Shown piece after piece: positions 45,095 through 52,873 of a stretch of 64,000 bases of DNA (position 1 is its first letter; each line of letters opens with the position of its first letter). The notes below the pieces were generated by a model. It had not been told where the DNA came from and searched no databases. It saw nothing but the letters and a program-made list of their open reading frames with translations. A program made the translations under genes and the position numbers. The stretch is from Limnochorda sp. L945t. Lineage in GTDB: Bacteria; Bacillota; Limnochordia; Limnochordales; Geochordaceae. The stretch is from contig NZ_CP141615.1 of the NCBI RefSeq assembly GCF_035593305.1, positions 1,054,001 through 1,118,000 on the forward strand, in the 5' to 3' direction.

Positions 45095-46709
45095 CGGGCG
45101 CCGGAAGCAGGTCGGGGGTGGGCGTCACCCGCACCGTCTTTTCGTGGTCGTAGACGACGAAGCCCGCGGGCGAGCCCGGCGGCTTGCGAACGTAACGGCG
45201 CCGGGTGTAGTCCACGGCCACCGGCACCCCGGATCGGCCCTGCGCGCTGAACCGCGCGGCCAGGGCCGCGGCTTGCAGCAGCGTCGCCTCCGCCGGAGAC
45301 CCGTCCGAACGCACCACGACGTGGGCTCCGGGGATCTGCCGCGCGTGCAGCCACCAGTCGCCGGGGAGGGCCAGGTGCAGGGTCAGATGATCGTTGGCCC
45401 GGGCGCTATGTCCCACCAGGATCTCGGTCCCGTCTGCCGCCCGGAAGCGGGCAATGGGGGCTCCTGCGGCTTGCCGGCCTTTGCGCGGCCGATCCTGTCC
45501 GGATGGCCGCATGGGCACCCCCTCGGCTTCCCGACCGTCCAGGGCCGCGGCCGCCGGGCGCCGGCGCGTCTGGTGAGCGAGGGCCAGCGCCTCCTCGCGC
45601 AGGGCCGTGAGCGTGGACGGCCGGTCGGCCTCTCGAGCGAGCACCTCCAGGGTCTCCACCGCCTCGAGCAGCCGGCGGCTTTCCAGGATGGCCGACTGGA
45701 GCACCGAGGCGGCCCGCACGGCCTTGCGGTAGCGCCGGAAGTAGGACTGGGCGTTGGCGGCAGCGGTCTGGGAACCGTCCAGCTCGACCTCCCGGGGCGG
45801 GTCGGGAAAACCGGCGTCCTCGGGCGGAAGCGTGACCTTCGTGGCACCCGGCGGGATGCGGGCGGCGAACGTCAGAAGGAGTTCGCCGGTCCGGCGCAAG
45901 GAGTCGGCGTCGCGAGCGCGCTCGAGATCCTGGCTTTGCTTGTCGATCCGGCGTTGCAGGCGCTGTCGTTGCTCGCCCAGGTCACGCAACAGCGAGGTAC
46001 GCGAGGCCTCGAGCGCTCCCTGCCGGACAGCCTGGGCCCAGATACGGCCTGCCTCTTCCAGCGACGGGACGCAGGCCGTTGCCGGTGCGGCGGCCGCGCC
46101 CTGCGGGGAGGCCGGCCGAGAGGGCGGCGCCACGTACGGTTGGTGGAGGGCAAGCCCCCGAGCGGGCCCCGGAGCCCGCAGCCACCCGAGGGTGCGGCCG
46201 CCGGCGATCAGCACGACGTTGCCGGTGCGGCCGGTGAGCTCGACCGCCAGCGTCAGGTCGGCCGGCATCCCTTCACCGCCCTCGGGCGAAGCCCCGGCCG
46301 TGACATCCGGGCGTTCACCGGGCGGGCGATCGACAGGCCCTGGCCCGCGGGCGAAGCGGAGCAACAAGACCCGTTCGCCGGGAAGGGAGCCGGCGGAGCG
46401 CAGGCGGCTTCCGCCGAGGTACTTGCGTACGAGCATGCAGAAGGCCGGGGGTTGCGCCGGGTTGGGTTGGGGAGGTTTGCCATCGAGCAGGCCCACCACG
46501 GGATGGGAGGGCGACACGTCGACGACGAGCAGCCGCTCGCCGGCTCGAGGGGCGTACAGCACCAGCAGCAAGTAGCCCGAGGTCGCCTGGTAGACGCGCT
46601 GCACCCACGCGCCGGCCAGCCGCTCGCCGATTTCGAGCGACCATGCCGCCACTGCCGCGGGTGTGACGCGAATCTTGCCGGAGGCCGGGTCTTGGGCGGG
46701 ATGAGCCAT
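45066..46709 (-). CDS. rqcH: RqcH/NFACT ribosome quality control protein (YloA-type)
   Basis: 547 residues: NFACT-N domain (about 15-190), helical coiled-coil middle (about 215-330) and NFACT-R domain containing LPGDWWLHARQIPGAHVVV. These proteins bind stalled 50S subunits and recruit tRNA-Ala for alanine tailing. The usual Asp-Arg pair of NFACT-N appears to read Glu-Arg here (PGERVLLL), which should be checked before assuming tailing activity. Orientation is opposite to its neighbours, convergent with purH (29-base overlap) and divergent from the TPR gene. B. subtilis yloA also precedes yloB, but on the same strand. Confidence 0.88.
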   Translation of the reverse strand: MAHPAQDPASGKIRVTPAAVAAWSLEIGERLAGAWVQRVYQATSGYLLLVLYAPRAGERLLVVDVSPSHPVVGLLDGKPPQPNPAQPPAFCMLVRKYLGGSRLRSAGSLPGERVLLLRFARGPGPVDRPPGERPDVTAGASPEGGEGMPADLTLAVELTGRTGNVVLIAGGRTLGWLRAPGPARGLALHQPYVAPPSRPASPQGAAAAPATACVPSLEEAGRIWAQAVRQGALEASRTSLLRDLGEQRQRLQRRIDKQSQDLERARDADSLRRTGELLLTFAARIPPGATKVTLPPEDAGFPDPPREVELDGSQTAAANAQSYFRRYRKAVRAASVLQSAILESRRLLEAVETLEVLAREADRPSTLTALREEALALAHQTRRRPAAAALDGREAEGVPMRPSGQDRPRKGRQAAGAPIARFRAADGTEILVGHSARANDHLTLHLALPGDWWLHARQIPGAHVVVRSDGSPAEATLLQAAALAARFSAQGRSGVPVAVDYTRRRYVRKPPGSPAGFVVYDHEKTVRVTPTPDLLPAPVSDGSAGSR

Positions 46710-46822
46710 GTCGAGCCCCTCGGCGATTGTACCACGGCCCGCGCCGTACCGGGCACGGCGTCGGGCCTGACGGCAGCCGCGAGCCCCGCCCTCGGGCGAG
46801 GGCCGGACCCGGCGGGGGAGGG

Positions 46823-47788
46823 ATGGCGCGGGCGGCGGCGAACGTCCTGCGCATGAGCACCCGACGCAAGGCCTGGACGTGCCTGCTTCTCGCCCTGCTC
46901 GCCGCGTCTTGTCTGGCGTGGGTCGAAGGCGGTTCTCGGGACACGGAGCCCGCGGCCGTGGCCTTGGCCAGCGCGCCGGCTCTTCCGGCTCCTCCCGAGG
47001 CGGCAGCGCCGGCAGAGCCGGTCACCCCGCCGGCCGTTCGCCGGTGGGTGGATTCGGCCCTGGAGGACCTGGCCCGGGGAAGGCTGGAGGCCGCGGCCAG
47101 CAAGCTGCGCCTGGCCCGCTGGTCCTTCCCACAAGATCTGGAATCCGGTTTGCTGCTGGCCTGGATCGAGGCGGCGCAGGGCCGGTGGGCAGAGGCGGCC
47201 AGGACCGTGCAGGCGCTGCCTTTGGACGGCCTCCCTGCGGCGTGGCGCCTGAGCGCCTGGGGGCTGGCGGGGATGGCCTACCGGCGCACGGGAGATCCGG
47301 CGGCTGCGGCCCGGGCGCTGCGCCAGGCGCTGGATGCCGACCCGCGGGCCGGGCTGGTCCACGAGGAGATGGGGCGCCTGGCCCTGGCGGCCGAACTGGA
47401 TCCGAAGACGGCGGAGCGCCTCGCTCCCGCGTGGCCCGGTTCTCGCCCGGGGTCGCCGGCCGACTGGCGCGCCGCAGCCGAGGGGCAACTGCGGGAGGCC
47501 GTTCGCCTGGCTCCGGAGCGGGTCGACGCCTACCTGGTGTTGGCCCAGAGCCTCATGGACGCCGGGCGCTGGGCCGATGCCGCGGAGCTGCTCAAGCAGG
47601 CCAATCGCGTCGATCACCTGCTGCCCGAGATCCACGACCTCCTGGGCCAGGCCTACGAACACCTCGACCAGCTTCCCGCCGCCATCGCCGAATACCGGCG
47701 GGCCCTGGAGCTCGATCCCCAGTACCTTCCGGCCCGCCGCCACCTCGAGCGGCTGCAGCCCGAAGCCCCGGCCGCAAGTCGGCCCTAG
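46823..47788 (+). CDS. Exported TPR-repeat protein, possible lipoprotein
   Basis: 321 residues. A basic N-terminus and hydrophobic segment end in LLALLAASC, a lipobox-like cleavage site, followed by an Ala/Pro linker. Several tetratricopeptide units occur in about residues 100-315 (for example EAARTVQALP, AARALRQALDADP, ELLKQANRVDH, AIAEYRRALELDP). The TPR fold suggests a protein-binding scaffold outside the membrane. The start is uncertain: ATG 46823 is only one base from its GGAGG, and ATG 46853 gives a tighter signal peptide. The 113-base divergent gap should hold promoters for both directions, but none is convincing. Confidence 0.75.
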   Translation: MARAAANVLRMSTRRKAWTCLLLALLAASCLAWVEGGSRDTEPAAVALASAPALPAPPEAAAPAEPVTPPAVRRWVDSALEDLARGRLEAAASKLRLARWSFPQDLESGLLLAWIEAAQGRWAEAARTVQALPLDGLPAAWRLSAWGLAGMAYRRTGDPAAAARALRQALDADPRAGLVHEEMGRLALAAELDPKTAERLAPAWPGSRPGSPADWRAAAEGQLREAVRLAPERVDAYLVLAQSLMDAGRWADAAELLKQANRVDHLLPEIHDLLGQAYEHLDQLPAAIAEYRRALELDPQYLPARRHLERLQPEAPAASRP

Positions 47789-47793
47789 CCCGC

Positions 47794-47841
47794 AAGCGCC
47801 CTGCAGGAGCGACGTTTTCCTGCGTAAAGACCGGGGCGCTT
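47794..47841 (+). promoter_or_regulatory. Nested inverted repeat between TPR gene and P-type ATPase
   Basis: An outer 8-bp stem (47794-47801 with 47834-47841) encloses an inner 6-bp stem (47803-47808 with 47818-47823), followed by tcccc and a more AT-rich stretch. It lies six bases after the TPR stop and about 70 bases before the ATPase start. It may be the TPR terminator or a structured leader. It does not match the yybP-ykoY manganese riboswitch consensus. Confidence 0.4.
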
Positions 47842-47908
47842 TCCCCATAAACCTTTAGCTGTCCAACGCTCGCGGACGAGCTGGAGGGTCAGGGGGAAGC
47901 CGCGCGTC

Positions 47909-50707
47909 ATGCCGCGTCGAGGCCGGTTCGCCAGTCCCCGCGCCGCTTCGGGCTCCCTGCTGGAGGGGGCCGAACGTCTGAGCATCGCCGAAGTGTTCCG
48001 CAGGCTCCAGTCCGATCCTCACCACGGGCTGTCCCAGGAGCGGGCGGCGGCCATCTTGATGCGCCACGGCGCCAACGAGATCCCGTCGGAGGGCGGCCCG
48101 GGCCTCGCGCGCCTGATTTGGGAGCAGATGGGTTCGTTCATGACGCTGGTGCTCCTGGGGGCGGCCGCCCTGTCGTGGCTGCTCGGGGAGGAAGTCGACG
48201 CGATGGCCATCGTGGCCATCGTCGTGCTCAACACGCTGCTCGGCGTGGCCCAGGAGTACCGGGCGGAGAAGGCCATCGCGGCACTCTCTCGCTGGCAGGC
48301 ACCGCGTGCGAGGGCCGTGCGGTCAGGCCGCGTCGAGGACCTCCCTGCCCGGGAGCTGGTGGTAGGCGATCTCCTGCTCCTGGAGGAGGGGGATCGGGTC
48401 CCGGCCGACGCACGGCTGGTCCAGGCCTTCGGGCTCATGGTCGAGGAGGCGGCCCTCACCGGGGAGTCGGTGCCCGTGAGCAAGGCTCCGGCGGACGGGC
48501 CCCTCCCCGGGGCCGGGGGTTGGACGGAGATGTCCCACATGGTCTTCACCGGTACCACGGTGGTCGCGGGGAGCGCCCGGGCCCTCGTGGTCCGGACGGG
48601 CACCTTCACCGAGCTCGGCACGATCGCCCGCATGGTAGCGGAGGCGCCGGTGGTGGCGACTCCGCTCCAGCATGCCCTGGATCACCTGGGCCGGTGGCTC
48701 GTGGGGATCTCGGCCGCGGCCGTTGCCGTGGTCTTTCTGGTCGGGATCCTCCAGGGGCAGCCATGGCTGTCCATGTTTCTCATCGCGATCAGCCTGGCAG
48801 TGGCCGCCATCCCCGAAGGGTTGCCCGCCGCGGTGACGGCGGCCCTGGCGCTGGGCGTGCAGCGGATGAGCAAGAGGCGGGCGATCGTGCGGCGGCTCAA
48901 CGCCGTGGAGAGCCTGGGGTGCGCCAGCATCATCTGTGCCGACAAGACCGGCACGCTCACCCGCAACGAGATGACCCTGGAGCAGGTCGTTGCGCCCTGG
49001 GGCCGGGTGGAGGTAACGGGACAGGGATTCGAGCCCCGGGGGACCTTCTCCATGGACGGGGCCGCGATCGATCCCCTGGGCATCGAGCCCCTGCACCGGC
49101 TGCTCCGGGCCTCCGTGCTGTGCAACCATGCCGACGTCACCTTCCACGGCGGCCGGTGGCAGGCGGCCGGCGACCCCACCGAGGCGGCCCTCGTGTGCGC
49201 CGCCCGCAAGGCGGGGCTCGACCCCGTCCAGACCCGCAAACGCTGGCCGATCCTGGTAGAGGCGCCCTTCCAGGCCGATCGCCGCATGATGAGCGTGGCG
49301 GTCCGGGGAACGCTGCCTTACCAGGCAGAGGTCTACGTGAAAGGATCGCCGGATGCGGTACTGGCGCGCTGTCGAAGGGCGCAAGGCGCTCGCGGCGAGG
49401 GGCCTCTCAGCGACGCCGAGCGCGCCCGGGTGCTGGGCCACGCCGAGGCGCTGGCGACGGACGGGCTGCGAGTGCTGGCCGTGGCGGCCCGCCGTGCCGA
49501 CGCCCGTGCTCTGCCGGCAGCCGGGAGCGACGTCTTCACCCTGGGGCAGGCGCTGGAACGGGACCTGACCTTCCTGGGGCTGGTCGCGCTGCGGGACCCG
49601 CCGCGCCCCGACGTGGCCCGTGCGCTGCAACGGGCACGCGAGGCCCACGTCACCACGGTCATGATCACGGGCGATCACCCGGCGACCGCCCGCGCCGTCG
49701 CCCTGCAGGTCGGATTGCTCCAGCAGGACGAGCAACCGCTGACGGGGGGCGAGATCGACCGCATGGACGACCACGATCTGAAGGAAGCCCTGCTCCGCCG
49801 CCGGGTCGTCGCCCGGGCCTCGCCTGCCCACAAGAAGCGGCTGGTCCGGGTGCTGCGGGAGGCCGGCCACGTGGTGGCCATGACCGGGGACGGGGTCAAC
49901 GACGCTCCGGCGTTGAAGGAGGCGGACATCGGGGTGGCCATGGGCCTCACGGGCACGGACGTGGCCCGGCAGGCAGCCGCCCTCGTGCTCTCCGACGACA
50001 ACTACGCCACCATCGTGGACGCCATCGAAGAGGGGCGGACCATCTACGACAACATCCGCCGGTTCATCCGCTACCTGCTCGGCTGCAACGCCGGCGAAGT
50101 GCTGGTCATGCTGGGGGCGGGCATCCTCGGGCTTCCCGTGCCCCTGACGGCGCTGCAGATCCTCTGGGTCAACCTGGTGACCGACGGGCTGCCGGCTCTG
50201 GCGCTGGGGCTGTTGCCCCCCACCCCCCAGCTCATGCGTCGCCCGCCGCGACCCCGCACCGAAAGCCTCTTCGCCGGCGGCGCGGCCGAGGAGATCGCGG
50301 AGGAGGGCCTGTTGATCGGGGCGACCACCCTGGTGGTCTTTGCCGTGGCCATGGCGTCGGGCGGCGGGCTTGCGGTCGCCCGTACCGCCGCCTTCATGAC
50401 CCTCGTCCTGTCCCAATTCCTGTACGCGTTGCGGCTGGGAGCCGGTACCGGGCGAGGCGGCTGGCCGGCGCCGGTGCTCGTGGGCGCCGTGGGGGTTTCG
50501 CTGGCCATGCAGCTGGCCGTGGTGAGCATCGGGAGGGTGCAGCCTCTTTTCCAGACCGTGGCGCTGGACGTGACGACCTGGGTCCTCGCCGTCGGGGCAT
50601 CGGTGGGGACGTTCGTGCTGCGGGTGCTGGCTGACCGGCTCGGCGCGACGCTGCACGCGTGGGCGCGGCGCATCAGCGCGTGGCTGTCGTGGGCGCGTGC
50701 CTCGTGA
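47909..50707 (+). CDS. P2A-type cation-transporting ATPase, probably calcium (YloB-like)
   Basis: 932 residues. All P-type signatures are present: LTGESVPV (actuator), phosphorylated Asp345 in DKTGTLT, the KGSPD nucleotide site and MTGDGVNDAPALKEADIGVAMG in pieces. The M4 motif AAIPEGLPA and M6 NLVTDGLPALAL hold the side chains expected for calcium site II in SERCA-like pumps. Ten transmembrane helices are likely. B. subtilis YloB, at the same position, is a calcium ATPase expressed in sporulation. Manganese or another divalent ion cannot be excluded. ATG 47909 follows gggggaag. Confidence 0.92.
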   Translation: MPRRGRFASPRAASGSLLEGAERLSIAEVFRRLQSDPHHGLSQERAAAILMRHGANEIPSEGGPGLARLIWEQMGSFMTLVLLGAAALSWLLGEEVDAMAIVAIVVLNTLLGVAQEYRAEKAIAALSRWQAPRARAVRSGRVEDLPARELVVGDLLLLEEGDRVPADARLVQAFGLMVEEAALTGESVPVSKAPADGPLPGAGGWTEMSHMVFTGTTVVAGSARALVVRTGTFTELGTIARMVAEAPVVATPLQHALDHLGRWLVGISAAAVAVVFLVGILQGQPWLSMFLIAISLAVAAIPEGLPAAVTAALALGVQRMSKRRAIVRRLNAVESLGCASIICADKTGTLTRNEMTLEQVVAPWGRVEVTGQGFEPRGTFSMDGAAIDPLGIEPLHRLLRASVLCNHADVTFHGGRWQAAGDPTEAALVCAARKAGLDPVQTRKRWPILVEAPFQADRRMMSVAVRGTLPYQAEVYVKGSPDAVLARCRRAQGARGEGPLSDAERARVLGHAEALATDGLRVLAVAARRADARALPAAGSDVFTLGQALERDLTFLGLVALRDPPRPDVARALQRAREAHVTTVMITGDHPATARAVALQVGLLQQDEQPLTGGEIDRMDDHDLKEALLRRRVVARASPAHKKRLVRVLREAGHVVAMTGDGVNDAPALKEADIGVAMGLTGTDVARQAAALVLSDDNYATIVDAIEEGRTIYDNIRRFIRYLLGCNAGEVLVMLGAGILGLPVPLTALQILWVNLVTDGLPALALGLLPPTPQLMRRPPRPRTESLFAGGAAEEIAEEGLLIGATTLVVFAVAMASGGGLAVARTAAFMTLVLSQFLYALRLGAGTGRGGWPAPVLVGAVGVSLAMQLAVVSIGRVQPLFQTVALDVTTWVLAVGASVGTFVLRVLADRLGATLHAWARRISAWLSWARAS

Positions 50708-50740
50708 TAAGATGAACCCCGACGGGGGTCGGACGAACTC

Positions 50741-51700
50741 TTGTCGGATGCATCCCAGACGGCTGCGGCTCGCTCGGAGCCACCGGCTCCTGCGAGCATG
50801 ACCGGGTTCGCCTCCATCGAAGAGGATGGCCTGTCCGGGCGTGTCCGGGTGGAGGTCCGGACCTTCAACCACCGCTACCTCGATGTGGTGACCCGGCTGC
50901 CGCGCGCATGGCAACCTCTGGAGCCCCGGATCCGGGATCTGGTATCCCAGCGATTGAACCGGGGGCGGGTGGAGGTCGTCGTGGACGCGCAGGAGCCGGA
51001 CAACCCCCAGCGAACCGTCCGGGTCAACGCCTCCGCCTTGCTCCAATACTGGGACCAGCTTACGCGGATCCGGCAGCAGATAGGGGTGGATGCGCCGTTG
51101 TCGTTGACCGACCTCCTCGTCCTTCCGGAGGTCGTCCAGGTGCAAGAGCAACCCGTGGACGAAGAAGGGGTCTGGGGATTGCTGCGGCCGGTGCTGCAGG
51201 AGGCTTTGGAGCAAGTGGCGAGGATGCGCCGTCGCGAGGGGGCCCGGCTGTGGGAGGACGTGGACCGGCGGCTGTCCACGATCGATGCCTCGTTGGGCGA
51301 GGTGGAGAGGAGCCTGCCTCGCTACATGGAAGGATACCATGAGCGTTTGGCGGGTCGGGTCCGGGAGCTCCTCAAAGCCGTGGTACCGGACTCCGCCGCC
51401 GGGCCCCCGGTTCTGGACGGTGGGGCTTTTCAGCAGCGTCTCGCGCAAGAGGTCGCCCTGGCGGCCGAGCGGGCCGACATCAGCGAGGAGATCCAGCGGT
51501 TGCGCAGCCACATCTGGCACATGCGCCAGCTGGCGGGCGAGCCGGCCCCCGGCCGGCGGATGGAGTTCCTGTTGCGGGAGATGGAGCGGGAGCTCTCGAC
51601 GGCGACCGCCAAGGCGCCTGACCCCGCGATGGTGCACCACCTGGTCGCGATGCGGGGACTGGTGGAGCAGATCCGGGAGCAAGTGCTCAACTTCGAATAG
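50741..51700 (+). CDS. YicC/YloC-family endoribonuclease-like protein
   Basis: 319 residues from TTG 50741, or 300 from ATG 50798. The family start block MTGFASIEEDG begins at ATG 50798, but no ribosome site precedes it, so the 19-residue extension may be real. Conserved features are EVRTFNHRYLDV, RGRVEVVV and the C-terminal ADISEEIQRLRSHI with GRRMEFLLREMERE, including the metal-binding Glu residues. YicC-type proteins cut or adapt RNA decay. It is followed after 12 bases by remA, as in B. subtilis. Confidence 0.88.
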   Translation: MSDASQTAAARSEPPAPASMTGFASIEEDGLSGRVRVEVRTFNHRYLDVVTRLPRAWQPLEPRIRDLVSQRLNRGRVEVVVDAQEPDNPQRTVRVNASALLQYWDQLTRIRQQIGVDAPLSLTDLLVLPEVVQVQEQPVDEEGVWGLLRPVLQEALEQVARMRRREGARLWEDVDRRLSTIDASLGEVERSLPRYMEGYHERLAGRVRELLKAVVPDSAAGPPVLDGGAFQQRLAQEVALAAERADISEEIQRLRSHIWHMRQLAGEPAPGRRMEFLLREMERELSTATAKAPDPAMVHHLVAMRGLVEQIREQVLNFE

Positions 51701-51712
51701 GGGGGCCGTCCT

Positions 51713-51988
51713 GTGGAAATTCGCCTCATCAATATCGGCTTCGGCAACATCGTTTCGGCCAACCGGATCGTGGCCATCGTCAGTCCGGAATCGGCGCCCA
51801 TCAAGCGCATCATCCAGGAGTCTCGGGATCGGGGACGGCTCATCGACGCCACGTACGGGCGCCGCACCCGCGCCGTCATCATCACCGACAGCGAACACGT
51901 CATCCTCTCCGCCGTCCAGCCGGAGACCGTGGCGCATCGCTTGAGCGGCCGGGACTCCACGCCGGAGGCCGCCGTCCAGCCGCAATGA
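51713..51988 (+). CDS. remA: RemA/YlzA-family DNA-binding regulator
   Basis: 91 residues. [19 protein letters not shown], then [18 protein letters not shown] and [16 protein letters not shown] are characteristic of RemA, which in B. subtilis forms ring-like oligomers that activate biofilm matrix and osmoprotection genes. Its order yicC-remA-gmk is strictly conserved. GTG 51713 is the start; the stop overlaps gmk by four bases (ATGA). The target genes here are unknown. Confidence 0.92.
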   Translation: MEIRLINIGFGNIVSANRIVAIVSPESAPIKRIIQESRDRGRLIDATYGRRTRAVIITDSEHVILSAVQPETVAHRLSGRDSTPEAAVQPQ

Positions 51989-52650
51989 AGACGTCGGGCG
52001 AACTGGCGGTGCCCCATACGAGCCAACTGCCCTACGCCTTGAAACGTGGGTTTCTGGTGGTCGTCTCCGGCCCTGGCGGCGTCGGCAAGAACACGCTGGT
52101 CAACGAAGTGCGCCGGCGCATGCCCCAGCTGGTCTACTCGGTCTCCGCCACGACCCGCCCACCGCGCCCGAAGGAGATCGACGGATACCACTACTTCTTC
52201 GTGAGCGAGCAGCGGTTCTTCGAGCTGGTGCGTTCCGGCCAGTTACTGGAGTACGCCCGCTTCGGGGATCACTGGTACGGCACGCCGGCGGAGTTCGTGA
52301 AACAGGCCGTGGGGGCCGGCCAGGTGGTGCTGCTCGACATCGACATCCAGGGGGCCCGGCAGCTTCGCGCCAACCGGTTGGCGGACGCCGTCTTCGTCTT
52401 CTTGCTGCCCCCTTCCCTCGAGGCGCTGCGTGAGCGTCTCGTCCGCCGGGGGGCGGATTCGCCCGAGGCGATCGAGCGCCGCATGCAGATGGCCTTGACA
52501 GAGATGGCAGCGGCGCCCGATTATGACTACGTCGTGGTCAACGCCAGCCTGGAGAGGGCGAGCGAGCTTCTGCAGGCCATCATCCTCGCGGAGGCGTGCA
52601 GGCCTTCCCGGGTCGCGGCAGTCTGGGAGCAACCTGGGGGCAAAGAGTGA
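51985..52650 (+). CDS. gmk: Guanylate kinase
   Basis: 221 residues. An N-terminal extension of about 20 residues precedes the P-loop [10 protein letters not shown] (residues 28-37). GMP-binding blocks are [34 protein letters not shown] and [14 protein letters not shown]. It phosphorylates GMP to GDP. The P-loop has Gly and Asn where SGPSGVGKST is usual, which keeps the essential Gly-Lys-Thr frame. ATG 51985 overlaps the remA stop. Confidence 0.94.
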   Translation: MKTSGELAVPHTSQLPYALKRGFLVVVSGPGGVGKNTLVNEVRRRMPQLVYSVSATTRPPRPKEIDGYHYFFVSEQRFFELVRSGQLLEYARFGDHWYGTPAEFVKQAVGAGQVVLLDIDIQGARQLRANRLADAVFVFLLPPSLEALRERLVRRGADSPEAIERRMQMALTEMAAAPDYDYVVVNASLERASELLQAIILAEACRPSRVAAVWEQPGGKE

Positions 52651-52654
52651 GACG

Positions 52655-52873
52655 ATGCTCAACCAGCCATCCTTGCAGACGATGCTGGAGCGTAACCCTG
52701 CCAGGAGCCGGTACATCCTGGTGACGGCGGCGGCCCGCCGGGCGCGGCAACTGCTCGAGGGTTCCCCCCCGCTGGTTGCGATCGACTCCACCAAGCCGGT
52801 CACCATTGCGCTGCGCGAGATTGCGGAAGGCCGCGTGATCTGTGAGTTCCCCGCCAAAGGCGGTGTCAAGTAA
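52655..52873 (+). CDS. rpoZ: RNA polymerase omega subunit
   Basis: 72 residues. MLERNPARSRYILVTAAARRARQL, then KPVTIALREIAEGRV, are the two conserved blocks of omega. The gene starts at ATG 52655, five bases after gmk, and its 3' end overlaps the priA reading frame by about 32 bases. The coaBC gene that follows rpoZ in B. subtilis is not present here. Confidence 0.9.
   Translation: MLNQPSLQTMLERNPARSRYILVTAAARRARQLLEGSPPLVAIDSTKPVTIALREIAEGRVICEFPAKGGVK

Noticed and set aside
47789-47908. yybP-ykoY manganese riboswitch before the P2A ATPase
   Set aside because: The conserved core sequences of that riboswitch are not present.
48323-51985. Very long open frame (over 1200 codons) on the minus strand opposite the ATPase, yicC and remA genes
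   Set aside because: It mirrors genes with clear family motifs on the plus strand and has His/Arg/Gly-rich, low-complexity content typical of antisense frames in GC-rich DNA.
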